A stretch of 64,000 bases of DNA from Paraphoma chrysanthemicola (taxonomy: Eukaryota > Ascomycota > Dothideomycetes > Pleosporales > Phaeosphaeriaceae): the NCBI GenBank assembly GCA_020744225.1, contig JAGMWG010000003.1, positions 124,001-188,000 on the forward strand. The letters are read 5' to 3'. Of this stretch, positions 1 through 11,181 are shown one piece after another; position 1 is the stretch's first letter, and each line of letters begins with the position of its first letter. The notes under the pieces were generated by a model, which ran no database searches, was not told the DNA's origin, and saw only the letters and a program-made list of their open reading frames with translations. The position numbers were made by a program, and so were the translations under genes.

Positions 1-2907
1 GTCCCCATATTTGATCTCATAAGGGATAGGTTGACTCCGCCACTCACCACAAAGTCCGCTTCGAGGCTGCCGCGCACTGCGCGGTTGACAAGTTGCTGTA
101 TCATGACCGGATCAGGGCAGGTGGTGTGGGACCGTTAAAAAAGAGGCGGGGTCGCTTGCGTACAACGGCACAGGTGATAACGCAGCTAAAGAACTCCGAT
201 GCCTGGTCGATCGACGAACCTGGGTTCGTACATTTCACACCTCCAGGTCCTCGGTTAGATCCTTCGAGAGATAGTCCAGGCTCGGTGCGCTCTCGTCCGT
301 CCTTACGATGCAGCCGTCTCATCCATGATGTGATCCTGACTTCTGCTTTCGCGCAACACACACCACGCCGCCGCTGCTGCCGCCGCCGCCCGGTTGCCGT
401 GATACACCCGCCGACACATTTGTTGAGCTTCGTACTGCAGCCGTACATGTCGCACCTCTTGGGCCGCATAAGTCATGAGAAATACATGCATGCGTCGTGC
501 AGTCGCTCTGCAGGGCGCACAGTTATTCGATATACGACGACTGGCAAGACGCCTAAGATTTGTTGTACACCGTGTATCGCGCATCCAGATGAAAATATGC
601 AGTGAAAGAGTTGGTTTGGTTCCGGAATGCTTTGCATTTGCCAATCGGACAGGCTCCGACACGATACGACGCGTCTTGTCTGCCGTCCCATGAAGTTAAT
701 CGGACTAATCGCATAGTAGCGTAAAGCTTCGAATACAGTCCACAAAGCGTTCATCATCGTCTACAACAAAGCCGGACTCAATCAGGCAATACGTACGGCC
801 CAATCACTCTATCTTTTTCTGGAGTCGGCATGCCGAAACGGCAGACACCCCTACCTTGCGGACCGAGGGCGCGCGGTCTTACTGCGGTCAGTGGTCGGAA
901 CATGGTGCCTTGATCCCACAGTGAAGAATCTTGATTAGGTCGCAGAGACTCTGATCGGTAAGCTGTACGCAGCCTTCATGTCGGCACAGTAAAATTTCGG
1001 CTGCTGTGGAGATCATCAGGTTGCAGAGTCTGGCCATGCGTGCGTGGAATGAATGTACTGAGGTTCCTTGCTGGTGCAGTAGGTGACCTCATCGAGCTGG
1101 AATGGACGACGCCGCTCTCACGATCCTCTCGGGAGGATCTTTTTTAATGGAGCGGGAAAGTTCGCTAAGTCTTGTCGCCGCTACTGACACATCATTCTTC
1201 TTTGCATGAGCATCGCATTGGGTTCTCATGACGGGACGCCGACATGATCTCACTGATGCCTACAAGCGACGACGAATTGCGCGGGCCGAACCTAGAGGTC
1301 GGCTGCATTACAACTATTCGTAGGCTTGCCATGTGGTCCAGGATGTGAGCTAGAGTCAGGCGCGCCCGGCCAATTTGCAATTTTGAACAGCCGCCATAGC
1401 CATAGACGAGCCTTCTACTAGGACCAGCCAACGGAACGGCACTGAGTCCCAGCTTCGACCGGGTCGCTGGGGATTGTGGAGCACTGGTGGGAAGAACGAC
1501 GCTTCCAATACCTGCTCGGGTAGCGTACACTCGCTGCAAATCGAAGCGAACCTCATGTGTCATACCCTTGACGCGGGAAGTATGATGCGGGTGAAAGCTC
1601 CTCAAGGCAGTCCCTGGTGCTGACTGCAGCTGGGTCCGCCTTTACATTCCTGCGTCAGTAAGCAGTAACCGCGGGAGCCAGAATCGCTTCAATCGACTTC
1701 GAACCAGGCCAGGCATTTTGGGCCTTGCTTCGATCTACAAGTGAATGAGATTTGATGTGTGAACACTGAAGAATCGCCCGTAGACTGAGGATGATGTGCA
1801 TTGGGCAGCAACAAAAGACAGGCCCCAAGGAAAAGGTCTCATAATGTCTGTGTCGTGATGTCACTTCGCGTTCTGTCCTGATGGCCGATCCTCGCCATTG
1901 AGGCAAGTGCTGCATTGTGACAGCACGTCCAGGTTGCTCGGGACATCTCACTCTGGGATCGATGCGCAGACAACCATGGCCCCAAACTGCTTGAAACAGG
2001 TTGAGAGATGATGCCTCCCTGATATTCTTGTGTTTGAGTAACTGTCGGGGTACAGGTAGGATTTTTGACTCCACTCATGAGCTCTAGGAAATAGCGGCGA
2101 CTGTGTCTTCACCTCATGCTCGATGCAGTCTTGCTTCACTTCGCCCTGTAGACCAATATCTCCTAGCTGACAGACTACAATGGTTACACAGACCGGAGCA
2201 GAACCGAGATATCGGCACTGTTTGCCAAGCAACAAGTCTGGCACGCGCGGCTGCAAGGATGGCCTGGAGCCTTTTGAGGTAGACGAGATGCAAAAGGGCC
2301 GGGGCGTGCACGAAGGGAAGAGCACACATTGGTGACGTGGCGGCGATGATAATGTTGATGTATTGACGCCATGTTGATGTGTCGCTCAGTGCAACCTTGG
2401 AAGTCAGTTCGGGCAGGAGCGCATGATCACCCACATCACATCACAATCGCGGAAGGAAAGATAGGCAGCTGTTGCTTCACCATGGACGAGTTCATGTCAA
2501 CAAAAGTCAACTTCACCAATGCACGAATTCATCTCCGACGAAGTCAACTGGAACCACCAGGGTGATATTAGAACTAGATTACTACTTCCTGTGAAGACCA
2601 AAGGTGGGGAATAAGTATTGAAGTGATAAAAGACATACGAGAAGCAGTGTGATGTTAGGAAGATGGAGCCACAGACACCATCCAAGCCGCTGTCCCTGAT
2701 TTGGTAAAAAGATGGTCCGCTAAGAAAAAGACATCCCAACATCGCCTGGCCACGGTGTGATCGGGAACACCGAGTTCGTGGCGGCCACCTTTTCTGATAG
2801 TGGTGTCAAGGTGCTCCATGTCTGATTTTCCGGAGGCAAGCGCGCTATCCTCGAACGCCAAGCTGGAGCGATGTACCCCATTCTATGCAGGTAGTTGCCA
2901 ACATCGC
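1..2907. other. Intergenic, no supported gene
   Basis: About 2.9 kb at the left edge. Open frames of 60-170 codons occur on both strands, but they overlap each other, lack recognisable domains and do not join across plausible introns. A short GCC/GCT-rich run lies near 366-391. The stretch next to 2908 is the 3' flank of the septin gene. Confidence 0.6.
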
Positions 2908-4340
2908 TTATGCAGCTTCGGTGTCGGTGTCGACTTGGCCGCTTTGTTCTCGGTGCATGCGGGCCTCAATCTCCTTTAGCTGGCTCTCGCGAGCCAGAAG
3001 CTCTTGCCGCTTCTCGTTGATCTCGCGCTGGACCTTGACCTCGATCTCACGCAGCTTCTCCTCCTCACGTCGCAGCTGCTCCTCCTTCAAGCGGACCGAT
3101 TGGCTGGCGAGATCCTCTGGGTTCATCGACGAGTCACTACAGAACACGTTAGCGCAGGCTCATTGGCACATTTTTGGGGGACTTACGCAGCAGCACCACC
3201 TTCCACAGACTTGCTAAGTTTCTCGGTACGGTAGTTTTCGTAGAGGAAGTCGTGCGTAATTTCCTTGAGATCGGCCAAATGGCTATGTAGGAGCGCACTG
3301 CGCACAGCCAGGAAGTCGGAGTGCCGGGGGTTGTCCACCTCGACAATGCCCCATGGGTATTGTCTAGCCCTGACTCGTCGGCCATTAACCTCGACGATGT
3401 CTTCAGATCCAACAATCGCGAAGGGCATGAGACCTCTAAGCTCGGCATTCTCTTCGACAGTGTCCTCATCGTCCTCCTCAATGTCGTACGGGAAGTTGTA
3501 GACGGGGATTCGGTAATGCTCAATGTCCTCCATGACGAGCTTCTTTGACTCGGCAAGCTCAGCAGGTGTCAGCGAGTCGGCTTTGCCAATGACTGGAATG
3601 ACGTTGCAGCGTGGCGAAAGGCGCTTCATCAGCTCAATGTCGAGTTCGCGAAGACTGCAAGGCGTTAGCAAGGTAATGGTAATGCTAGCGGACAAACTGA
3701 CCCATGGCCTGTCGGTGTGATAAAGTACAGCAGGACGTGTACGCGATCATCTCGGAAACGAGGGTTACGCTTGATACGCGATTCCTCAGCCAAGATGCCG
3801 TCGTACTGGCGCTCAAGATACCCGACAATCTCCTGGAAGCTGAGCGTTGTCAGTCAAAGTTTGTAGCGTTCGCTGCTCGCTCTTACCTGGCCTCGTTGTC
3901 GATCTGGTCGCCGAACCCAGGCGTGTCGACGATGGTAAGTGAGATGCGTGTGCCTTCTTCGTCAAGCTCTACATTCCAGTCAGCGCTGACACGCAATAAC
4001 AATGGTACAGGTGGGGGCATCGTGCATACCAACGGTGATGGGCTGAATCTTGACGCCCTCCTCGACATGTGCTAGTGTTGGGTCGTCGGACTCCTTGTGC
4101 TCGAGGACCTTCTTGCCGCAGAGTGTGTTGACGAAGGTGGTCCGGCCAGTGCCCGAGGCACCGCAGACCATCAGGCTGAATTGGATACCCTTCTTGACAT
4201 TCTTCTTCCTGCGCGTCTTAAGCGTCTGTTGGGAGTTAGCGGATGTGTCAATGGCTTAATGCAGGCGCGGCGGGCGGAGGCAATGGCCTCGTGTGCCTCA
4301 GGGACAGGTGGAGAGTCGGGGATGGTCGTACAGAAGACAT
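2908..4340 (-). CDS. aspA: Septin, Cdc11/AspA type
   Basis: A filament-forming GTP-binding septin that works at septa, hyphal tips and the cortex. I read six exons: 4340-4332, 4225-4030, 3968-3887, 3839-3702, 3654-3187 and 3136-2908, giving 373 aa, close to the family length. The first exon holds only three codons (MSS), and its GTACGA donor joins in phase 0 to a basic stretch (KTRRKKNVKKG). The P-loop is GASGTGRT at residues 25-32, with Arg in place of the usual Lys, as I recall for the Cdc11 branch. The switch motif DTPGFG and the G4 motif GKADSLTPAE follow, then the septin unique region and a C-terminal Glu/Arg-rich coiled coil in the last exon. Family assignment is very secure; the Cdc11/AspA subgroup rests on remembered similarity. 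The neighbouring HSV2-like gene is divergent. Confidence 0.93.
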
Positions 4341-5238
4341 CTTGGAGTTTGAGCGTTGAACGTGGTACGTAGTTGCGGAGATGCGTGCCTATGTGGCAGC
4401 CGGCGTGTGAATGATGAGCGCGGGTGGAGAGGCGGCGGGCTGTTGTGATGGTGCGGTGAAGTCGTCCAGGAAATTTGGGGACGTTGGCAGCAGCTCCCTG
4501 CGCAATGCAAAGGGGCTCGCTAGCGCGAGCGGCCCCGGTAGTAGTCTCCTGTCTTGGCGCGACACCTGGCGCGCCTCCGCTTTGGGCAGACTCCACACAC
4601 GCGGCGGTGTCGAGGTATGGGCGTGTTTTGAAACAACCAGCTTCTTTTGATGGGTTGGATCCAAGCCTTGTTCCAAAATGCCAGAGACCAACGGGAGACG
4701 CTTATCCTGTCTCTTGAAGTAGGTGCGGAGGTCACGCTTTCAACTCAGGCAGGCGCAAACCGGTGGTGATCTGCGATACCAAGGGGTTACTACTCAACGA
4801 GAAAAGTAGGTAGATAGCTCTCGCGGTGCGTTAGTCTGAGAGTGTCTATCTAGGCGCACTCGGTGTCTACACAGCATAGTCGCAGTGCCGTTCAGACGGC
4901 ATCCGGAGAATTGTACATCACGTGAACGCCGGCTTCCCGGTCTGGTTAGCTTCCGCTAGCGCCCTGCTATACCGCGGCGGATGACATCGCAAGCACTATG
5001 AGGCCCTCCACATGCCACGCACCCTAGGCTCGCATCCTCTCTTGCTTCAATCGCTATTATTATATGGGCCTAGCATGCCGCCTGCTTCGCTGATAACCAC
5101 TTCGCCGCCGTTTGCTTGGCCATCCCACCGAACGCTGGATTCCACTTCAGCGCTTCACTTGGCCTTTAGGTAGCCCAACGCCGGGCTAGTCTTTTACCTC
5201 AACCTTGCCTCCAACATCGGACCAGGACCAGAATCACA
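4341..5238. other. Divergent promoter region, septin and HSV2
   Basis: About 900 bp between the two divergent start codons. ORFs near 4389-4735 overlap the septin leader and have no recognisable content. A TATTATTATATG run lies near 5054-5065, about 175 bp upstream of the HSV2 start. I cannot assign specific operators. Confidence 0.5.
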
Positions 5239-6465
5239 ATGAATACACGACCCATATTGGACTCGGACAAGGGTCCCTTTGTCCTCTCCGTATCGTTCAA
5301 CACCGACAGCTCCTGTTTCTCGGCTGCGCTTGAAACAGGCTTCCGCGTCTTCAGCTCCAAGACATGCGAGCAGAAGGTCGCTCGAGGTAGCACCTTCTAG
5401 CTGCTGTAGATTTTGTGGACACTAACCCGTATCTTAGAAGTAGGAGGCGGCATCGGCTGTGCAGAAATGCTCGGCACGACCCGGTACATTGCACTTGTCG
5501 GAGGAGGCAGACAGCCCAAGTTCCCACAAAACAAGGTCTGTCCCGAGGACCCCGACTGGCAGCTAATCAGCGCGGCTGACATTTTCCACGAGGTTCAAAT
5601 ATGGAACGACTCCAAAGAGCAAGTCTCCACGGCACTCGAGTTTCGCACCCCGGTGCAGCGTGTCCGCCTTTCCCAGAAGCACTTGGTCGTCGTGCAGCTG
5701 AACAAGGTCTCCATATACAAGATGGCAATTCCGCCGGTGAAGATCGCTGAGTATGAAACGGCAAACAACCCGTATGGGCTCTGCGAGCTGGGGACAAGCG
5801 CTGTGGCGTTTCCTGGTAGGACCATAGGCCAAGTTAAGCTCTTTGACCTGAGCAGCAACAACGTGAGCATTATACCGGCTCATGAGAACCCCTTACGCGC
5901 TCTCGCCCTCAGCAGCAATGGCGACTTGGTCGCGACCGCCAGCGAGCAAGGTACCATCATCCGCCTTTGGTCATACCCATCTTGTACAAAACTGGCAGAG
6001 TTCCGACGTGGCATGGACCAAGCCGCCATCTTTTCTCTCGCCTTCTCACCTTCTGAAACCACGCTCGCCGTCACTTCTGACAAGTCGACCCTCCACATCT
6101 TCGACGTAGCCAGTTCGCAACAAACCGACCCCAAGCAGCACAAGTACGGCATTCTGTCAAGGGTCCCGCTCCTTCCACGGCAGTTCTCCGACAACTACTC
6201 GATCGCCAACGTCAATTTCGAACTAGGCGACGAGCCAACACACTGGGGGCCTCACACAAAGTCGGCAACTTTGAACGCCGGCATCCCCGGTGTACCGGGT
6301 GGCAGACCAACCAAAGGACTCTTGGGCTGGCTCGACGACAACACTATCGTTATTATTGGAGCGGGCCAGGATGCACGATGGGAGCGTTTCAGTATCGTAA
6401 TTGAGGAAGATACTGGTAAGAAGATTATCGTCCCGTCCGGATGGAAGAAATACCTCGATGATTAG
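5239..6465 (+). CDS. hsv2: PROPPIN WD-repeat protein, HSV2/Atg18 family
   Basis: A beta-propeller protein that binds PI3P and PI(3,5)P2 on endosomal and vacuolar membranes; the family acts in selective autophagy. Two exons, 5239-5386 and 5438-6465, with a 51-nt intron that has a CTAAC branch site, give 391 aa, typical for HSV2. The FRRG lipid-binding motif lies at residues 238-241, followed by the hydrophobic stretch that begins the next blade. WD-like blades run from the first exon to a C-terminal blade ending near the tail. The start at 5239 has an A-rich context (CACAATG) and gives the family's short N-terminus. The F(R)RG form fits HSV2 better than Atg18, which usually has LRRG, but Atg18 or Atg21-like proteins remain possible. 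It converges with the LAG1-like gene. Confidence 0.9.
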
Positions 6466-6948
6466 GAGTCGAAATCAGTATCACCTAAGGGTGATGGAGG
6501 TACGCCTGAAGTGCGATTTGATATAGAGCCTTGGTCTGTTCTGGGATCAGATGGCACATATGAGCGTTTGGAGTTTTTGTAATTGTTCAATGTGGCGTTG
6601 GGACTGGGCATGGTTTATGGCGTTTTATATACCCAGGGCATCATGGCGTTGATAGCTGCTGCTATGGCTTTAGATGTGTTTAACATCATCATCATCATCA
6701 CGCGTCGTTTACAAATGTTGCCTCTTGTATTCATGTGCAAATGTGACATGTTCAAAGGCGACAAACAAGAATGCGAAAAGACGATCTATGCTTCTAGGGT
6801 ATTGCATACCGATCCACGACCATGTCTCATCAGACTCCCACTGCAATGGCTGGCTGGCCGGTATGCAGCATACATACGTCTCGACGCCTTTGAAACTTTT
6901 CGTCGCACGAGCAAAAGAAAGCCTCGCTTCCAGAAAACACTTCTACGC
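6466..6948. other. Convergent 3' intergenic region
   Basis: About 480 bp between two converging genes. The long plus-strand frame at 6583-7575 runs into the antisense of the ceramide synthase last exon and is a shadow. Apart from the CAT microsatellite at 6684-6701 I see nothing. Confidence 0.6.
6684..6701. repeat. (CAT)n microsatellite
   Basis: Five perfect CAT units followed by CAC in the 3' flank between HSV2 and the ceramide synthase gene. Confidence 0.85.
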
Positions 6949-8600
6949 TTACGACGGCTTGTCGCACCCAATCCGTCCCAACAATTCCTTCCGGTCTCCA
7001 TGGCCGGGAATACTAATCCCGCTGGAGCGCGAACTCTCCCTGCGAGCCTGACGCCGCTGGCTCGCGCCATTCATGCGCGCAAAAGTAAGCGCATCGACAC
7101 CGACTTCTTCTTCCTTGGGGAGCGCGCTCATGCCGGACTCGGTGCATGTTGTGACGGAATTGAGCAGCGAGCTCGTCTTGTCCTGCTCAATGGGCTCGTC
7201 TTCCTCGTCGCCTTCATCGTCGGAGCGCACATCGTCGGCACCTGTCCCATTAAGTACCTTGTACACGACTTTGGCCACCATGGTGAACCAGATGCAGCAG
7301 AAGACTTGGAGCGTGAGGAGGAGGGCGAGGAAGTAGTATCGTATACTCGGGTTCCAGCAGATGGGGCCTTGTTGGTCATTGTAGGCTTTGAGGAGGTTGC
7401 CCCAAATGTCGGTGCCGCCGTGGGCTTCGAAGGCTGCGGTGTCGGAGATGGGAATGAAGAGTTGTTGCGAGTTGGTGGTATTGGGCGTGGACGGGTGGTT
7501 TGGCGTGAAGTAGCAGCCCGGTGCCATGTCGCGCGGAGCATCGTGGTAGATAGACCAGCAGACGAGCATGTATAGGGCGTGTCGAGTGATGACCCAGGAG
7601 ATCACGAAGAGGCCGAATGCAATGTCGCAGGCAGTGGTGTAGCCCATGTACTTGAGCAGTTTGGCGGTCTGAGGTCATTAGCACAGTCTCCGCTTCAAAT
7701 CGTCAGATTACTTACCGGCAAAATAATGTCCACGAAATCCATGATGCACAAGATAACCGTTCCGACTCGCATGTGGTAGTATCCATACGAGAGGAAAAGA
7801 AGTGCGGTTGTGAAGACGTGGTGCGTGAACATTTGCGCATAGTCCTTGCGCTTCTCTTCGATATTGACGACCAGCATCTGCTGGACCCAAAAGCCCCATT
7901 GGACTAGATAGTACCACTTGAAGATGCCCTCGACTTCTCGAAAAGGCCAGCCCTCCCAGATGCCGTGCAGATTGAGCCAGAACTCCGAGTGGTACATGAT
8001 GTACTGTGACGTGTTAGCCTCCCGGACTGCCAATTATGGATGCCAATATGCGTACCATGCCCAACGACCACGAAGCCGTGTAGTATACGATGAGCCACGC
8101 CTGCTCCTTAAACCTGTCCAAGCCTTTCTTCGTCCTGATGCCGCCGAGTCTGGCGAGCGGATCTAACAGGTACTCCATAACCACAACTCGCACACCCGTG
8201 AATATGACGCTCCACAGTGCCACGAATGGTAGGTCGTCGGTTCCACAGCCGTACATTTGCGTGTCGGGGTTATAGTACGACATTCGGAAGAACTTGGAGG
8301 TTCGGCTTCGTGCGCGAGGGAAGAAGATGTGTGTGAGGAAGAGGAGGGAGAGGAGGTTTACTGAGATGCCTGTAGTCTGCGTCAGTCGCCAATGCTGGAG
8401 CTAGGAATTACAGACAGCATACCGATTTGGTGGTCGCACACCAGCGCGCAGAGCGTCGCCATGAGTCCTTCGTCTTTGGGCTTCTTGGTGCTCGTCTTCC
8501 GCCGTTTTGGAGCAATTGCGATCTTCTGCTCCTGCAGTTCTGCTGCATGTGTGCTATTCAAGGTGCCATTGGCGTTCGGCGGTGCCGTCTTGGTTGCCAT
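6949..8600 (-). CDS. lag1: Ceramide synthase, TLC/LAG1 family
   Basis: Sphingoid base N-acyltransferase of the ER membrane, which joins a fatty acyl-CoA to a long-chain base to make (dihydro)ceramide. Four exons, 8600-8423, 8369-8056, 8003-7716 and 7668-6949, with introns of 53, 52 and 47 nt, give 499 aa. The TLC domain is intact: the catalytic His pair is at residues 225-226 (HHVFTTALLF), followed by Asp253 and Asp256 in the segment MDFVDIILP. Multiple membrane segments occur from about residue 60 to 400. The C-terminal tail is acidic, then Ser/Arg-rich, and is probably cytosolic. The N-terminus is basic and Lys-rich. Fungi often have two paralogues (Lag1/BarA and Lac1/LagA types); I cannot tell which this is. 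Its promoter faces the BAX-inhibitor gene's 3' end. Confidence 0.93.
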
Positions 8601-9809
8601 GCTGGGCTGTACTGCGGCCTCGGCTGGAAGAGGGTATGCAATGGCGTGATGCTATCGTAGGCGCTGCGCTTGAGAAGTGCGGGTGGGAGGGGAGGTCGAA
8701 ATGCGGAAGTGGGCAGAAAAGGCACGGCTATCCGTCCTCCTCTTGTTGCTCAGTGCCGGGGAGACTTTGACCCTGGTTTCAAGCAAGGCGCAAAATCTAT
8801 GCTCGAAAGCGAGTGTGGTGGGCAGCTTCTTCAGGACTGGGTCGCCATTGGGACGAGTGAAGGAAGAATGAGGGATTGGTAGCGCGGGCTCTCCGCATGC
8901 AATGAGAATCGTCGGCGGGGCCTGGGCGCGCAAATGTTTCGAAGGGCACGCTTGAAGGCGGTGTGATGCCAGGGTTTGACGTGATGGGCAAGCGCGAGTC
9001 TCGTCTCCCTCCTTAAACGGGCAGATCGTCCGATGCCGTTGTGTCTATCTTCTCCGCACTTGAAGAGACAGCACGGCAAAGCACAATTGATCCCGTCGAC
9101 TGCGAGACAGGTGTCGCGGAAGCTAGCAAATGCGTCGTCGTGGAGCACACTACTTTTTGGGGTTCAAGTTCGCGTAACTTTGCTAGACTAGTTTGGTGGA
9201 GACGTTGAGGGCAGCTGAGTGCAGCACCGCGGCAGCGGCGAGAGAAAGCCGGGAAAGGAGGTGGCGACACCACTCTTCCATGTCTCTGTGCAATATATAC
9301 AACGTGACCTCTGCTACTGCACAACATGGCTGCGCGCCGTTATCGTCGTGTCGGCGCGGAACAAGTTGCCAAGGCGTCCGAGATGCACGCTTCCTTTTCC
9401 GAGTTTCAAGGGTTCATAGTGGGCGGCGCCGCGGCCAATCAGGCGTGCACGCATCCGCCGCTCGATATTGGCTACCCCGCCATTCGTGGGAACAGCCTTG
9501 CAGCATTGTAGGATTTACATACTAATCTGAGCCGATGTCGACTGATCGATTTGAAGCTGCGTGATTGGGGTGCATAACCGCAATTTGAGTATGGTACGAG
9601 AGGAGACGGAAGGATAATGGATGGTATTGTTCTACATGGAAAACGCGCGCAGACTACAGAAGAAGCAGAGGAGAAACGTTACTCAGTATCCGCCGGCTCA
9701 GCATACATGTGCCGTTCCCACGTAATTTGCTAATTCGCCTTTACAATCCAGCCTCATTATACCAACGCCCTTTTCAAAATCAATACAAGCTTCCCCCTCA
9801 ATCCAATCC
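8601..9809. other. Intergenic, promoter of ceramide synthase gene
   Basis: About 1.2 kb holding the upstream region of the ceramide synthase gene and the 3' flank of the BAX-inhibitor-like gene. Short overlapping frames on both strands have no domain content. I see no RNA gene. Confidence 0.55.
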
Positions 9810-10697
9810 TCAGTTGTTGTTTTGGGAGTTCAAGATCCTCAGGATGGCGAGGAAGAGGTTGATGACATCAAGGTACAGCGAGATGGCCGCTGCGATTTCC
9901 TCCTCAACATGATAATGGCGCATGATCAGCTGCGTGTCGACGAGGATGTAGCCTGAAAAGATGAGAGCGCAGACGACGCCGTATCCAAGCTCAACCTTGC
10001 TGTTGTACGGGAAGAACATGGACATGAGACCAAACAGGATCACGACCCACAGCCCTCCAAACAAGTATGGCATCCAGCTAGTAAAGTCGTACTTGGATTG
10101 GCACGCAAACAGCGTGAGCGCAACGAAGATGCCCAGTGTGATGATGGCGGCTTCCACCACGATTTTGGAGTCGGTAAATGATACAATGACGGATACGGAG
10201 TATGCTTCCATGGCTGTGAAGCCGCTGAGGAATAGCAAGTTCGTCGGGTAGGACTTGCGCTTCCAGAAGGTGAGGCCGAGGAAGACGAAAGCGCCGATGA
10301 GCGACACCCACATCATCCATGGATTCGACTGTATCCAGGACTTGTAGGACACCGAGACCATGGAGACGTAGCTTACGGCAGCAGTAGCGAAGAGTTGGAC
10401 AGTGCTGTACATAGTTAGCATTCGCGCGCATAGTTGCGCTTTAGGCTGCACTTACAGAATAGCATACACCTTCCTGACGAAAGCCATCCGAATGTCCAGC
10501 GTAGCCTCAGATACAACGCCTCCGAACTTGAAGTCGTCGGGCAAATTGTCATCCTCCCCACGTGGTACGCCGCGAAGGAGGGCCTCGTTCGGGTCGTTTG
10601 CCTCTGCGGAATATGAAGGTGGCGCCTGCGAGTAGCCCGGTGCTGCTTCGTCGAGGGAGTCCCTTTGCGGGATGTTCTGGTACTTTGGGCCGGCCAT
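9810..10697 (-). CDS. bxi1: BAX inhibitor-1/TMBIM family membrane protein
   Basis: A multi-pass ER/Golgi or vacuolar membrane protein of the BI-1/LFG family, linked to calcium leak and stress-induced death control. Two exons, 10697-10456 and 10404-9810, split by a 51-nt intron, give 278 aa, normal for fungal members. Residues 1-80 form a hydrophilic, Pro/Gln-rich N-terminus. About seven hydrophobic segments follow from residue 82. The conserved C-terminal segment with ILVDTQLI and HYHVEEEI, then DVINLFLAILRIL, is the family hallmark. The start is chosen at the ATG in the GGCC ATG GC context; a longer upstream frame starts in a different, non-conserved region. The neighbour on the other side is the divergent DUF6536-like gene, 484 bp away. 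Confidence 0.93.
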
Positions 10698-11181
10698 GGT
10701 GAAGTCGCGATAGGTTCTGATGGGTGCGCGATGTTGACAAGTCGCGATGGCGAGGGAGGTGGTGCAGTTGAGGTTGAAGGTAAGCGCGACGAGGCGGAGC
10801 TTGTGGTTGTATGACGCCGCGCGCATGACGTCTCGCTAGCGCCGAATCATCTGGAATGCTCCGCCTAGACTTCAACACCAGACCGCATGACTCCGCGCGT
10901 ACCGGTACACTGCTCAGATGGCCATGATGCTCGGCGATGCAAGATACCTCGAAGATGACTGTGTTTCGTTTGAGCCCTGTACCACTTCTTGCACGTACAA
11001 ATAGGTGTTCCAAATCATATTTGGGGGCGAAAAGCTGCCAATCAAGTGTAAGGCGATATGCAGCCACCAGTGAGGCTGTGGTTCGAGGCTCACTATAAGA
11101 CACTGAGCAGCCTCAGACTCAGCCTAGGTTTTCTCTGTTTGGCTCGCTTTATTTCCTTATACTTTTAGACGATATCGCACG
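10698..11181. other. Divergent promoter region
   Basis: 484 bp between two divergent start codons. A TATA-like CACTATAAGAC lies at about 11090-11100, some 85 bp upstream of the DUF6536-like start, and a pyrimidine-rich stretch follows. Minus-strand frames here are upstream extensions without domain content. Confidence 0.5.

Noticed and set aside
4140..4175. Arg for Lys in the septin P-loop as a sign of a broken gene
   Set aside because: Cdc11-type septins are known for a non-canonical P-loop, and the rest of the protein is intact.
6583..7575. 330-codon plus-strand frame
   Set aside because: Most of it is antisense to the last exon of the ceramide synthase gene.
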